Source: JAWWBG01 sp033721095
GTDB lineage: Bacteria; Actinomycetota; Nitriliruptoria; Nitriliruptorales; Nitriliruptoraceae
Length of the DNA stretch: 15,280 bases
Assembly: GCA_033721095.1 (NCBI GenBank)
Contig: JAWWBG010000043.1
Span: forward strand, 1-15,280
Direction: 5' to 3'
A program made the position numbers and the translations under genes. Position 1 is the stretch's first letter. Each line of letters starts with the position of its first letter. Shown here one piece after another: positions 8,523-15,280 of this stretch. The notes beneath the pieces are model-generated. The model was not told the origin of the DNA and searched no databases. It saw only the letters and a list, made by a program, of their open reading frames with translations.

Positions 8523-9578
8523 ATCCGCTACGTCAGACTCGGAAACACCGGGACGGAGGTGTCGGCCCTGTGCCTCGGTTCGTGGATGTTCGGCACCGAG
8601 ACCGAACCAGGTGTCCTCGCGGTGGACCACGCCACGACGCTCGAGATCCTCCAGGCCGCCTACGACCGGGGCATCAACTTCATCGACACCGCCAACATCT
8701 ATGGCCTACCGGATGACGACAGTCCTGAGCGCCGACCCGGCCGCAGTGAGAGCTGGATCGGCGAGTGGCTGGCGGGAGTTGATCGGGAATCGGTTGTCAT
8801 CGCCAGCAAGGTCTTCTACACGACCCGCGGCAGACAGCGAGTCGGACTGTCGCGAAAGATTGTCCGAGCCGAGATCGAGGGCACCCTCACCCGCCTCGGC
8901 ACGGACTACCTCGACGTCTACTACCACCACGGTTGGCACCCGGCGTCACCGCTCGAGGAGACGTTGTCGGTGTTCAACGATCTCGTTCGTGAAGGACTCG
9001 TGCACTATCTCGGCGTGAGCAACTTCACGTCGTGGCAACTCATGAAGGCAGCGTGGCTCTGTGATCGCAATGGCTGGGAACCAATCACGGTTGTCCAGCC
9101 CCGGTACAACGCGGCCGACAGTGTTCCGTTCACCGTCGACCCCGTCGAGATGCCACTGCCCGATCTCTTCGATGCCTGTCGCGATCTTGGCGTGGCCGTC
9201 TGTCCGTACTCGCCGCTTGCCGGTGGCTTCCTGAGCGGCAAGTACACACGTCGGGACGGTGACGATTTCGTGCGCCCCGAGGGTTCGCGGGGCGCTCTTG
9301 TCCCCGAGCTCTACGGCCCGTTCCCAGAACGATGGTGGCGAGTCCTCGAGGTCATTGAAAGCGTGGCCGAGGAGATGGGCGTCACCCCTGCACAGGTCGC
9401 CATCGCATGGAGCGCGCACGTCGAGGGACTGACCTCGATTCCCATCGTGGGGGCACGGCGCCTGGCGTATCTCGACGACACGGTTGCAGCACTCGACGTC
9501 GAGTTGACTGCCGAGCAGCACGAGCGCATCGCCGATGCCGGTCGTCATCAGGAACTCTCGGGCTACATCTACACCTGA
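8523..9578 (+). CDS. Aldo/keto reductase, apparent ATC start codon
   Basis: This is an NADPH-dependent oxidoreductase of the aldo/keto reductase superfamily, a (beta/alpha)8 barrel of the Kv-beta/YajO-like size class (351 residues from this start). The catalytic tetrad is visible: Asp55 and Tyr60 (FIDTANIYG), Lys96 (VVIASKVF) and His136 (LDVYYHHGW). Cofactor-binding landmarks are GVSNFTSWQL, YSPLAGGFLSGKY and the C-terminal SIPIVGARRLAYLDDTVAAL. The only conventional start in frame is GTG at 8559, but GGAG abuts it without a spacer and it would remove the first strand. Starting at ATC (8523) gives (M)RYVRLGNTGTEVSALCLG, the normal family N-terminus, with GGGGGA at 8511-8516 and a 6-nt spacer. 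An in-frame stop at 8505 rules out anything longer. Substrate unknown. Third-position GC looks somewhat lower than in the gln genes. Confidence 0.9.
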   Translation: MRYVRLGNTGTEVSALCLGSWMFGTETEPGVLAVDHATTLEILQAAYDRGINFIDTANIYGLPDDDSPERRPGRSESWIGEWLAGVDRESVVIASKVFYTTRGRQRVGLSRKIVRAEIEGTLTRLGTDYLDVYYHHGWHPASPLEETLSVFNDLVREGLVHYLGVSNFTSWQLMKAAWLCDRNGWEPITVVQPRYNAADSVPFTVDPVEMPLPDLFDACRDLGVAVCPYSPLAGGFLSGKYTRRDGDDFVRPEGSRGALVPELYGPFPERWWRVLEVIESVAEEMGVTPAQVAIAWSAHVEGLTSIPIVGARRLAYLDDTVAALDVELTAEQHERIADAGRHQELSGYIYT

Positions 9579-9645
9579 CCTGCAGTGCCCACGGACGTAT
9601 CATCCCGCAAGGACAATTGGTGTCGATTCGAACGACTGCCGCGCG

Positions 9646-11136
9646 TCAGCGACTGCCGCGCCTGCGCAGTGCTTCGGCTGACGCGATGGCCGCTGCCGCC
9701 ACGACGAGCGAACCGCCGCCGGTGGCCGGCAGTGGCGGTTCCCGTGGAACAGGCGGCGTCATCGGCTCGGGTTGTCCGGATGAGCCAACTGCGGCGATGC
9801 CGACTCGCTCGGTCCGGAACGGCCCGGACACCTCGTAGGTCACCCCGAAGCCATTCCCGAAGATCGGGAGCTGGCCAGTCGGGTCCTCGGTCCCGATCGG
9901 GAGCGTCGAACCTCGCTGCGAGGAGAAGTACAGGCGTGTGCCATCCGGCGAGAACGACGGCCCGGTGACCTCGGAGCCGGCGTGGTTGTCCCCGACGAGG
10001 CGCGTCACCGCCGCGACCTCGCGCTTGTCGGCGCTGATGATGACCAGCTCCATGTCGCCGCCGTCCTCGGCGACGTACAGGTCCCCGGACGGTGCCACGG
10101 TGCAGTTGTCGACCGACGTGTCGTCGGGCGTCAACGGTCCCAGGACCGGCTCGGCGTGGTCCGCAGCGTTGAAGAGCTGGAAGATCGTCTGGTTGGCGAT
10201 GTCATGCACCCAGACGATGTGGTCGTTCTTCGTCGTGAAGTAGACATACCCCTCGTCGTACCAGATGCCCTCCCCGCCGTCGAAGCGTGTCGCACCGGCC
10301 ACCTGGTTGGCTGTCCGCTGCTGGGTGGCCAGCGGATCGGCAACGTCTCCCCACGTGACGCTGCCATTCTCGGCAACGATGGCAGCCTGGAGCGTGCCGG
10401 ACGACAGGTCGGGGTAGCCGTCGGGGATGAATCGGTAGAAGACGCCGTCGGACTCGTCCTCGGTGAGGAAGACGTGCCCGTTGACCGGGTCGACCGCGCA
10501 TCCTTCGTGCTTGAACAGGCCCATGGCATCGCGGGCAACGCCCTGGCCCGGCTGGAAGGGATCGCATTCCCAGGACGAGCCGAGTGCCCAGTCGGGATTG
10601 GTCGGCGAGAACGGCTCGAGCTGCGGCTCCTCGCAGGAGATCCACGTACCCCAGGGGGTCTTGCCACCAGCACAGTTCCCGTCGGTGCCCGTCAGGATCG
10701 AGTAGCCGTCGACGACCGTCCCGTCGGGGGCGAAGCGGATGGCCGAACAGCCGCCGGACACGCCGTCGACCGGCAGCCCGAGGGCGACGCGGGCGACCGA
10801 TGCGCGCGGGACCTCGCTGTTGACCGCGAGCACCCATCCTCCGTCGTCGGTTGCAAAGGTTGCGGACCCGTCAGGAAACGGCGGCCAGATGAACGACAGG
10901 CCGGGGTCGGAGTGCGTCACGCCGAGGGGGAGTCCGGCGACGGCGACGATGCGTGCCGAGAAGCCCTCGGGGACGAACAGTCCCGGCACCTCGGACTCCA
11001 CCAGGGGCCCGTACGGCCCGGGGCCCGGTGCGGCCGGTGCCCCGAACGCCGACCGCCAGAAGCCGGGTCCGAACCCGACTCCCGAGGTCAGCGCTCCGGT
11101 CGTGGCCGCGGCCCGCAGGAATCCTCGTCTGTCCAC
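9646..11136 (-). CDS. Tat-exported, LPxTG-anchored PhoX/DUF839-type phosphatase-like protein
   Basis: This 496-residue protein from the GTG at 11136 (506 from a TTG at 11166) begins with a twin-arginine signal, DRRGFLRAAATTGAL, followed by a mildly hydrophobic stretch. The GTG is preferred because AAGG lies 7 nt upstream and the Tat motif then sits at the very start. The body is a beta-propeller-type DUF839/PhoX domain: PWGTWISCEEP, GLFKHEGCAVDP, VFLTEDESDGVFYRF, GIWYDEGYVYFTTK and a NCTVAPSGDLYVAEDGG block. PhoX members are Ca/Fe-dependent alkaline phosphatases, but many DUF839 proteins are uncharacterised. The C-terminus has a Pro-rich linker, LPATG, about 17 apolar residues and RRRGSR, a classic sortase sorting signal. 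It should therefore be folded inside, exported by Tat and fixed to the cell wall. It lies downstream of glnA1 on the same strand, behind a strong terminator. Confidence 0.88.
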   Translation of the reverse strand: MDRRGFLRAAATTGALTSGVGFGPGFWRSAFGAPAAPGPGPYGPLVESEVPGLFVPEGFSARIVAVAGLPLGVTHSDPGLSFIWPPFPDGSATFATDDGGWVLAVNSEVPRASVARVALGLPVDGVSGGCSAIRFAPDGTVVDGYSILTGTDGNCAGGKTPWGTWISCEEPQLEPFSPTNPDWALGSSWECDPFQPGQGVARDAMGLFKHEGCAVDPVNGHVFLTEDESDGVFYRFIPDGYPDLSSGTLQAAIVAENGSVTWGDVADPLATQQRTANQVAGATRFDGGEGIWYDEGYVYFTTKNDHIVWVHDIANQTIFQLFNAADHAEPVLGPLTPDDTSVDNCTVAPSGDLYVAEDGGDMELVIISADKREVAAVTRLVGDNHAGSEVTGPSFSPDGTRLYFSSQRGSTLPIGTEDPTGQLPIFGNGFGVTYEVSGPFRTERVGIAAVGSSGQPEPMTPPVPREPPLPATGGGSLVVAAAAIASAEALRRRGSR

Positions 11137-11261
11137 ACGACTGCCTTTTCTCGAGGGTGCATGCAAGCGCGCACCACCAGGAATTGCTTGTTCGATGGCC
11201 TCGGTTCGGGTTCCTGCCCACCGGCTCCGGTCGAGGCTGGAGGCGGACGCCGGTGAAACGT

Positions 11262-11290
11262 CGAGGCCGCCGGGATTGCCGGCGGCCTCG
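11262..11290 (-). terminator. Intrinsic terminator of glnA1
   Basis: A perfect 12-bp inverted repeat (core GAGGCCGCCGG / CCGGCGGCCTC, closed by one more C-G pair) with a 5-nt loop lies 17 nt past the glnA1 stop. On the minus strand it is followed by ACGTTTCACC, a short T-run. It separates glnA1 from the PhoX-like gene. Confidence 0.8.
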
Positions 11291-11307
11291 GGCGTGGTGC
11301 GACGAGA

Positions 11308-12741
11308 TCAGATGTCGTAGTACAGGTTGAACTCGTGGGGGTGGGGGCGCAGGCCGACCTGGGCCACCTCCTCGTCCATCTTGTACTCGACGTACGTGTC
11401 GATGAGGTCCTCGGTGAAGACGCCACCCTCCAACAGGAAGTCGGTGTCGGCCTCCAGGCCCGCCAGCGCCTCCTCGAGGCTGCGCGGGACCGAGGGCAGG
11501 TTCGCCAGCTCCTCCGGCGGCAGGTCGTAGATGTCCTTGTCGACCGGGTCGGGCGGCTCGATCTTGTTCTTGATGCCGTCGAGACCGGCCATCAGCATCG
11601 CCGAGAACGCCAGGTACGGGTTGCACGACGGGTCCGGGACACGGAACTCGATCCGCTTGGCCTTGGGGTTGGAGCCAGAGATCGGGATCCGGCAGGCGGC
11701 CGAACGGTTCCGGGCCGAGTACACGAGGTTGACGGGGGCCTCGTAGCCGGGCACCAGGCGCCGGTAGGAGTTCGTCGTCGGGTTCGTGAACGCCAGTACG
11801 GCGGGGGCGTGGTGGAGGAGCCCACCGATGTACCAGCGAGCCAGGTCCGAGATCTGGCCGTAGCCGGCCTCGTCGTAGAACAGCGGCTCGCCGTCCTTCC
11901 ACAGCGACTGGTGGGTGTGCATGCCTGACCCGTTGTCGCCGAAGATCGGCTTGGGCATGAACGTGACGGTCTTGCCGGCCTCCCAAGCGGTGTTCTTGAC
12001 CGCGTACTTGTAGGTCATGATCTTGTCGGCGATGGCGGTCAGCTCGTCGAACACGACGTCGATCTCGGCCTGGCCGGGGGCGCCGACCTCGTGGTGCTGG
12101 ACCTCGACGGGGATGCCCATGCGCTCGAGGTTCGCCACCATCTCGGACCGCAGGTCCTGGTAGTGGTCCATCGGCGGCACCGGGAAGTAGCCCTGCTTGG
12201 TCCGCGGCTTGTAGCCGAGGTTGCCCGCGCCGTCGTCCTCGCCCGTGGTCCACGGACCCTCGACGGAGTCGATCGAGAAGAACGACTCGTGCGGGTCGCC
12301 CGCGAACTGGACCGAGTCGAAGATGAAGAACTCGGCCTCCGGGCCCATGAACGCCGTGTCGGCGATGCCGGTCGACTTGAGGTGAGCGGCCGCCTTCCGC
12401 ACGATGTTGCGCGGGTCACGGCTGTAGGCATCACCCGTCACGGCGTCGTGCACGTAGCAGTAGACCATCGCCGTCTTGCGATCGCGGAAGATGTCCTCGC
12501 CCAACGTCGAGACGTCTGGCAGCAGGAGCATGTCGGACTCCTGGATGCCCTGGAAGCCCCGAACGGACGAGCCGTCGAAGTACAGGCCGTTCTCGAACGT
12601 GCCCTCGTCGACGACGCCGATCGGCACCGAGAAGTGCTGGACCAGGCCGGGAATGTCGACGAAACGGAGGTCGAGGAACTCGTAGTCCCCGGCCTTGAGG
12701 AAGTCGACGGCGTCCTTTGCGGACTGCGGTGAGTCACCCAC
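11308..12741 (-). CDS. glnA: Type I glutamine synthetase GlnA1 (GSI-beta, adenylylatable)
   Basis: This main glutamine synthetase has 477 residues, close to the 478 of mycobacterial GlnA1. It makes glutamine from glutamate, ammonia and ATP as a cytoplasmic dodecamer. Visible motifs are the FDGSSVRGF latch, EAEFFIFD metal ligands, KTVTFMPKPIFGDNGSGMH, the NSYRRLVPGYEAP loop, YSARNRSA with the catalytic Arg346, and RIEFRVPDPSCNPYLAFSA. The adenylylation site is Tyr405 in DKDIYDLPPEE (codon 11527-11529), making it the natural GlnE substrate. The C-terminus PHPHEFNLYYDI is typical. The GTG start at 12741 has AGGAG (12749-12753 on the complementary strand) with a 7-nt spacer. A GlnR-like operator lies 125-162 bp upstream and a terminator just downstream, so it is probably monocistronic. 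In mycobacteria glnA1 directly neighbours glnE; here about 4.3 kb separates them. Confidence 0.98.
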   Translation of the reverse strand: MGDSPQSAKDAVDFLKAGDYEFLDLRFVDIPGLVQHFSVPIGVVDEGTFENGLYFDGSSVRGFQGIQESDMLLLPDVSTLGEDIFRDRKTAMVYCYVHDAVTGDAYSRDPRNIVRKAAAHLKSTGIADTAFMGPEAEFFIFDSVQFAGDPHESFFSIDSVEGPWTTGEDDGAGNLGYKPRTKQGYFPVPPMDHYQDLRSEMVANLERMGIPVEVQHHEVGAPGQAEIDVVFDELTAIADKIMTYKYAVKNTAWEAGKTVTFMPKPIFGDNGSGMHTHQSLWKDGEPLFYDEAGYGQISDLARWYIGGLLHHAPAVLAFTNPTTNSYRRLVPGYEAPVNLVYSARNRSAACRIPISGSNPKAKRIEFRVPDPSCNPYLAFSAMLMAGLDGIKNKIEPPDPVDKDIYDLPPEELANLPSVPRSLEEALAGLEADTDFLLEGGVFTEDLIDTYVEYKMDEEVAQVGLRPHPHEFNLYYDI

Positions 12742-12865
12742 GGACTCTCTCCTGTTGTGCTGCGGAAGCCCGCACTCTACGGGCCTCGGTCGGTCAGAAA
12801 CGAACCGCCGGAGGCTGGACGCCCCCGGCGTCGGTGGTTCGAGGGCGAGACCCTACGGAGAACGT

Positions 12866-12903
12866 GTTGCTCCGGATTGTCTCGATTGTTTCGCCACTGT
12901 TAC
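12866..12903 (-). promoter_or_regulatory. Putative GlnR operator upstream of glnA1
   Basis: Read on the minus strand, half-sites at 11-bp intervals are GTAAC (12903-12899), GAAAC (12892-12888), a degenerate GACAA (12881-12877) and GCAAC (12870-12866). The first pair, GTAAC-n6-GAAAC, exactly fits the GlnR core consensus. The site is oriented towards glnA1; a TAGAGT sequence at 12779-12774 is a possible -10, with no clear -35. The divergent MscS gene starts 65 bp to the right and could also be affected. The 226-nt gap otherwise holds nothing recognised. Confidence 0.65.
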
Positions 12904-12967
12904 GCGGGGCGACGACTCGGGCCGCTGTGGCCGCATCGCTAGCGTCGCGCGGTGTGACGAACAGGCG

Positions 12968-13912
12968 ATGATGTTCACGGGACAGGGCACCAACGGCACG
13001 AGCTCGTTCGAGGAGTGGTTGGCAGACGTGCTCGGCAGCGAGACGTTGGCCTCGATCATCGAGCCGATCCTCATCGTGCTGGTGGTGCTGACCGTCGCGT
13101 TCGTGGTCAACCGTCTCGTCCGCCGGCTCATCAACCGGGCCGTGCACGCCGCGAAGATCCCCGACGGAACGATCACGGCGCTGCGCAAGCGCGCTGGTCG
13201 GGAGGTGGCCGACGAGCGACTGGCCCGTCGCGTGCAGCGGTTCGAGGCGCTCGGCTCCGTCGGCCGCAGCACCGCCAGCATCATCGTCTGGGGCCTGGCC
13301 GTCATGGTCGCGCTGTCGGCCATCGGGGTGCCGATTGCACCCCTGCTGGCCTCGGCCGGTGTCCTGGGACTGGCGATCGGGTTCGGCGCCCAGGATCTCG
13401 TCAAGGACATCATCGCCGGCGCCTTCATGCTGATCGAGGACCAGTACGGGGTCGGCGACATCGTCGACGTGGGCGAGGCCACCGGCGTCGTCGAGCACAT
13501 CGGTCTGCGCAGCACGCGCATCCGGTCGTTGGACGGGACGCTGTGGCACATCGGCAACGGCGAGATCACACGCGTCGGCAACAAGAGCCAGCAGTTCGCG
13601 CGGGCGGTCCTCGACGTTGGCGTGGCCTATGAGGCGGACGTCGACGAGGCCATCGAGGTCATCCGTGGCGCGGTTCACGGGCTGGCCGACGACGACGAGG
13701 TCGGGGCGCTGGTGCTCGAGGAGCCCCAGGTGCTCGGCGTGGAGAACCTCGGCGCCTCGGACGTCGCCATCCGGGTGGTGCTGACCACGCTGCCCGGCGA
13801 GCAGTTCACGGTCTCTCGGGCTGCGCGTCGCCGGATCAAGTACGCCCTCGACGAGGCCGGCATCGAAATCCCCTTTCCGCAGCAGACCGTCTGGTTCCGC
13901 GGCGACAGCTGA
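12968..13912 (+). CDS. Small-conductance mechanosensitive channel, MscS family
   Basis: This 314-residue inner-membrane channel opens on membrane tension and releases solutes during hypo-osmotic shock. Three membrane segments are visible: about 28-48, 102-120 and the pore-lining helix about 124-150, with the Gly/Ala-rich GVLGLAIGFGAQ followed by DLVKDIIAGAFMLIEDQY, the MscS signature. The beta domain follows (VGDIVDVGEATGVVEHIGLRS) with NGEITRVGNKSQ, then the alpha/beta C-domain ending in IPFPQQTVWF. Two adjacent ATGs (12968 and 12971) are possible starts; AGG at 12963-12965 spaces slightly better to the second. The frame stays open upstream, but that stretch contains the glnA1 promoter region and lacks family similarity. 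It diverges from glnA1 and ends 4 nt from the stop of the cyclase. Confidence 0.92.
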   Translation: MMFTGQGTNGTSSFEEWLADVLGSETLASIIEPILIVLVVLTVAFVVNRLVRRLINRAVHAAKIPDGTITALRKRAGREVADERLARRVQRFEALGSVGRSTASIIVWGLAVMVALSAIGVPIAPLLASAGVLGLAIGFGAQDLVKDIIAGAFMLIEDQYGVGDIVDVGEATGVVEHIGLRSTRIRSLDGTLWHIGNGEITRVGNKSQQFARAVLDVGVAYEADVDEAIEVIRGAVHGLADDDEVGALVLEEPQVLGVENLGASDVAIRVVLTTLPGEQFTVSRAARRRIKYALDEAGIEIPFPQQTVWFRGDS

Positions 13913-13916
13913 GGCC

Positions 13917-15188
13917 TCACCGCTGGTGGTTGCGGCGCTCGCCGAGCCAGTGCACCCGGTGGGGGCCGTGTCCCTTGACGTCGATGGTCCGCGCACGACC
14001 CACGTTCCATGCGGATCTGAGGAGCGTGGCGGTCTCGGTACTGACCTGTGTCCGTCCAGACTTGCCGGCTGCCTCCAGTCGACTTGCGAGGTTGACCGTC
14101 TCGCCCCACACGTCGTAGGCGAACTTGTGTGTTCCGATGACGCCGGCGACGACTTCGCCCGAGTGGATGCCCACCCGCAGCGACCAGTCGAGTCCGTGGC
14201 GAGCGTTGAAGTCCTCGACGACCTCGTGCATGGCAGTCGCGATGTCGGCACAGGCGTGCGCGTGGCCCTCCAACGGTTCGGGCAGGCCCGCGACGACGAG
14301 GTAGCCGTCTCCGAGTGTCTTGATCTTCTCGGCGTCGTGTGCAATCGCGATCTCGTCGAACCGTGAGAAGACGTCGTCGAGGAGGGTGACCACCCGCTCC
14401 GGGTCGTTGGCACGGGCGAAGCTCGTGAATCCGACCACGTCGGCGAACAGGACGGACGCCGCATCGGCCCGGTGGGCGATGCGCCCGTCCGCCTGCTTGA
14501 GCTCGGTCGCGACCTGCTCGGGAAGGATGTTGTGCAGCAGCTCCTCGGAGCGGTCTCGTTCACGCGCAAGCTCGCCATCGGCCGCGTGAATGCGCCGACG
14601 AACCAGGTCAATGAACCACCAGGCGAAGACGGCGTAGAGCGTGTAGGCAGGAAGCCACGTCACGGCCTGGTCGAGCGCAGGTCCTCCCGTGGCGATCGCA
14701 ACGACGGCAATCGCGATGGCCGTCCATCCCGAGGCGATGGCGATGACCTGCCAGAAGCGGGTGATCGTGAGTGGCATGACCATGTAATTGATGGCGGCCG
14801 CGGCGATCCCGACCTCGAGCGCATCGAGCCGCAGCAGGATGAGCAGGAAGCCGCCGTAGGTCGTCGCGTAGCCGACGAAGTTGGCGGCCACGAGGAGGTC
14901 GTCGCGACGGGCCATGGCGAGCGGTGTGAGGGCGAGCAGGATGAGGGCGATGGCGACGCGGATCCACAAGGTCTCGGACGCCTGCTCCGAGTTGACCTGC
15001 ACGTCCCACCACCAGACGGCGATGAAGATCAGCGCTGTCGGTGGGAGGGCGTAGAACACGTAGCGCAGGGCCGTGTCGTCGGTTTCCTCTCGGTAGCTGC
15101 GTTCGACCCGGGGATCGACGAAGTGGTTGCGCAGCCCAACCGACAAGGCGAACGAGACCGGCTCGTCCGCAGTCACCGGGGCGCCCAT
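13917..15188 (-). CDS. Membrane-bound class III adenylyl cyclase
   Basis: This 423-residue protein has six predicted membrane helices (about 43-61, 75-93, 97-119, 124-143, 147-167, 177-196), a short linker with LLHNILPEQVATEL (217-230) and a C-terminal class III cyclase domain. All six catalytic residues can be assigned: metal-binding Asp250 (LFADVVGFTSF) and Asp294 (TLGDGYLV), adenine-selecting Lys290 and Asp359 (KFAYDVWG), and transition-state Asn366 and Arg370 (NLASRLEAAG). It should therefore make cAMP from ATP as a homodimer, with two active sites. The layout matches the mycobacterial Rv1625c type, half a mammalian cyclase. The ATG overlaps the last 16 nt of lipA, indicating cotranscription and perhaps translational coupling. 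What the membrane domain senses is unknown. Confidence 0.94.
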   Translation of the reverse strand: MGAPVTADEPVSFALSVGLRNHFVDPRVERSYREETDDTALRYVFYALPPTALIFIAVWWWDVQVNSEQASETLWIRVAIALILLALTPLAMARRDDLLVAANFVGYATTYGGFLLILLRLDALEVGIAAAAINYMVMPLTITRFWQVIAIASGWTAIAIAVVAIATGGPALDQAVTWLPAYTLYAVFAWWFIDLVRRRIHAADGELARERDRSEELLHNILPEQVATELKQADGRIAHRADAASVLFADVVGFTSFARANDPERVVTLLDDVFSRFDEIAIAHDAEKIKTLGDGYLVVAGLPEPLEGHAHACADIATAMHEVVEDFNARHGLDWSLRVGIHSGEVVAGVIGTHKFAYDVWGETVNLASRLEAAGKSGRTQVSTETATLLRSAWNVGRARTIDVKGHGPHRVHWLGERRNHQR

Positions 15189-15280
15189 GCAGCGGCGTCG
15201 ATGGCCTGCTGGCCGGCGTGGTAGCTCGAGCGGACGAGCGGTCCGGACTCGACATGGTCGAAGCCGAGCTGGGTCCCGAA
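15173..15280 (-). CDS. lipA: Lipoyl synthase LipA, C-terminal 35 residues only
   Basis: Reading the minus strand from the window edge gives an uninterrupted frame of 35 codons plus TGA that includes GFDHVESGPLVRSSYHA. The SGPLVRSSYHA segment is the near-invariant C-terminal motif of lipoyl synthase, the radical-SAM enzyme that inserts two sulphurs into octanoylated carrier proteins. The rest of the gene lies to the right of the window. Its stop codon lies inside the cyclase gene (16-nt overlap). lipA close to glnA1 matches the mycobacterial order. Confidence 0.9.
   Translation of the reverse strand, partial: FGTQLGFDHVESGPLVRSSYHAGQQAIDAAAWAPR

Noticed and set aside
9633..9661. 12-bp direct repeat (CGACTGCCGCGC, twice, 17 bp apart) across the stop of the PhoX-like gene
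   Set aside because: Only two short copies, explained by Arg-rich codons in the C-terminal tail; no sign of an attachment site or element.
11190..11214. Several GTTCG/GTTCC words upstream of the PhoX-like gene, considered as a PHO box
   Set aside because: They are 14 and 6 bp apart, not the 11 bp needed for PhoP direct repeats.
10871..12253. Open frame of 460 codons on the minus strand overlapping glnA1 and the PhoX-like gene
   Set aside because: It is out of frame with both real genes and Arg/Gly/Pro-rich without motifs.
12695..12967. Upstream extension of the MscS reading frame
   Set aside because: It overlaps the glnA1 start and its operator, and the encoded residues resemble no channel N-terminus.
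12794..14611. Open frame of 605 codons on the minus strand across the MscS gene and part of the cyclase
   Set aside because: It mirrors two well-supported genes in other frames, has low-complexity composition and no family signature.

Overview
The window is a stretch of high-GC actinobacterial-type chromosome centred on nitrogen assimilation. The gene set and order resemble the glnA1-glnE-glnA2-lipA neighbourhood known from mycobacteria. An actinobacterial GlnA2, a two-domain GlnE of about 1000 residues, a GlnA1 with an adenylylation tyrosine and nearby lipA all point to Actinomycetota. Frequent GTG starts and GlnR-type operators fit this. The lineage within the phylum cannot be fixed from sequence alone; a deep-branching class is plausible but is inference.

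Layout. Positions 1-2415 hold two tandem Amt ammonium channels on the + strand, the first cut by the window edge. A strong intrinsic terminator and a four-half-site GlnR-like operator lie between them. Positions 2551-6969 hold glnA2 (an unadenylylatable glutamine synthetase-like enzyme) and glnE (GS adenylyltransferase/deadenylyltransferase), both on +. Positions 6970-11307 carry four unrelated genes between glnE and glnA1: an Asp-nucleophile alpha/beta hydrolase (-), a small DUF6941-like protein (+), an aldo/keto reductase that seems to start at an ATC codon (+), and a Tat-exported PhoX/DUF839-type protein ending in an LPxTG sorting signal (-). Positions 11308-12741 hold glnA1 (-), with its own terminator and a second GlnR-like operator upstream. 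Diverging from it is a small MscS-type channel (+). It converges on a six-TM class III adenylyl cyclase (-), whose start overlaps the 3' end of lipA (-) at the right edge.

How the genes fit together. The Amt proteins bring in ammonium, GlnA1 fixes it into glutamine, and GlnE switches GlnA1 by (de)adenylylation of Tyr405. GlnA2 has His at the corresponding site, so GlnE cannot modify it in the same way. The two operator candidates, at the second amt and at glnA1, share the 11-bp spacing expected of GlnR and suggest co-induction under nitrogen limitation. No PII gene (glnK) is in the window, although the Amt C-terminal tails keep the PII-binding region.

No mobile element, CRISPR array, tRNA or rRNA was seen. 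I found no clearly new multi-gene system. The most interesting points are the paired GlnR-like operators, the active-site substitutions in GlnA2, the ATC start, and the Tat plus LPxTG phosphatase-like protein.
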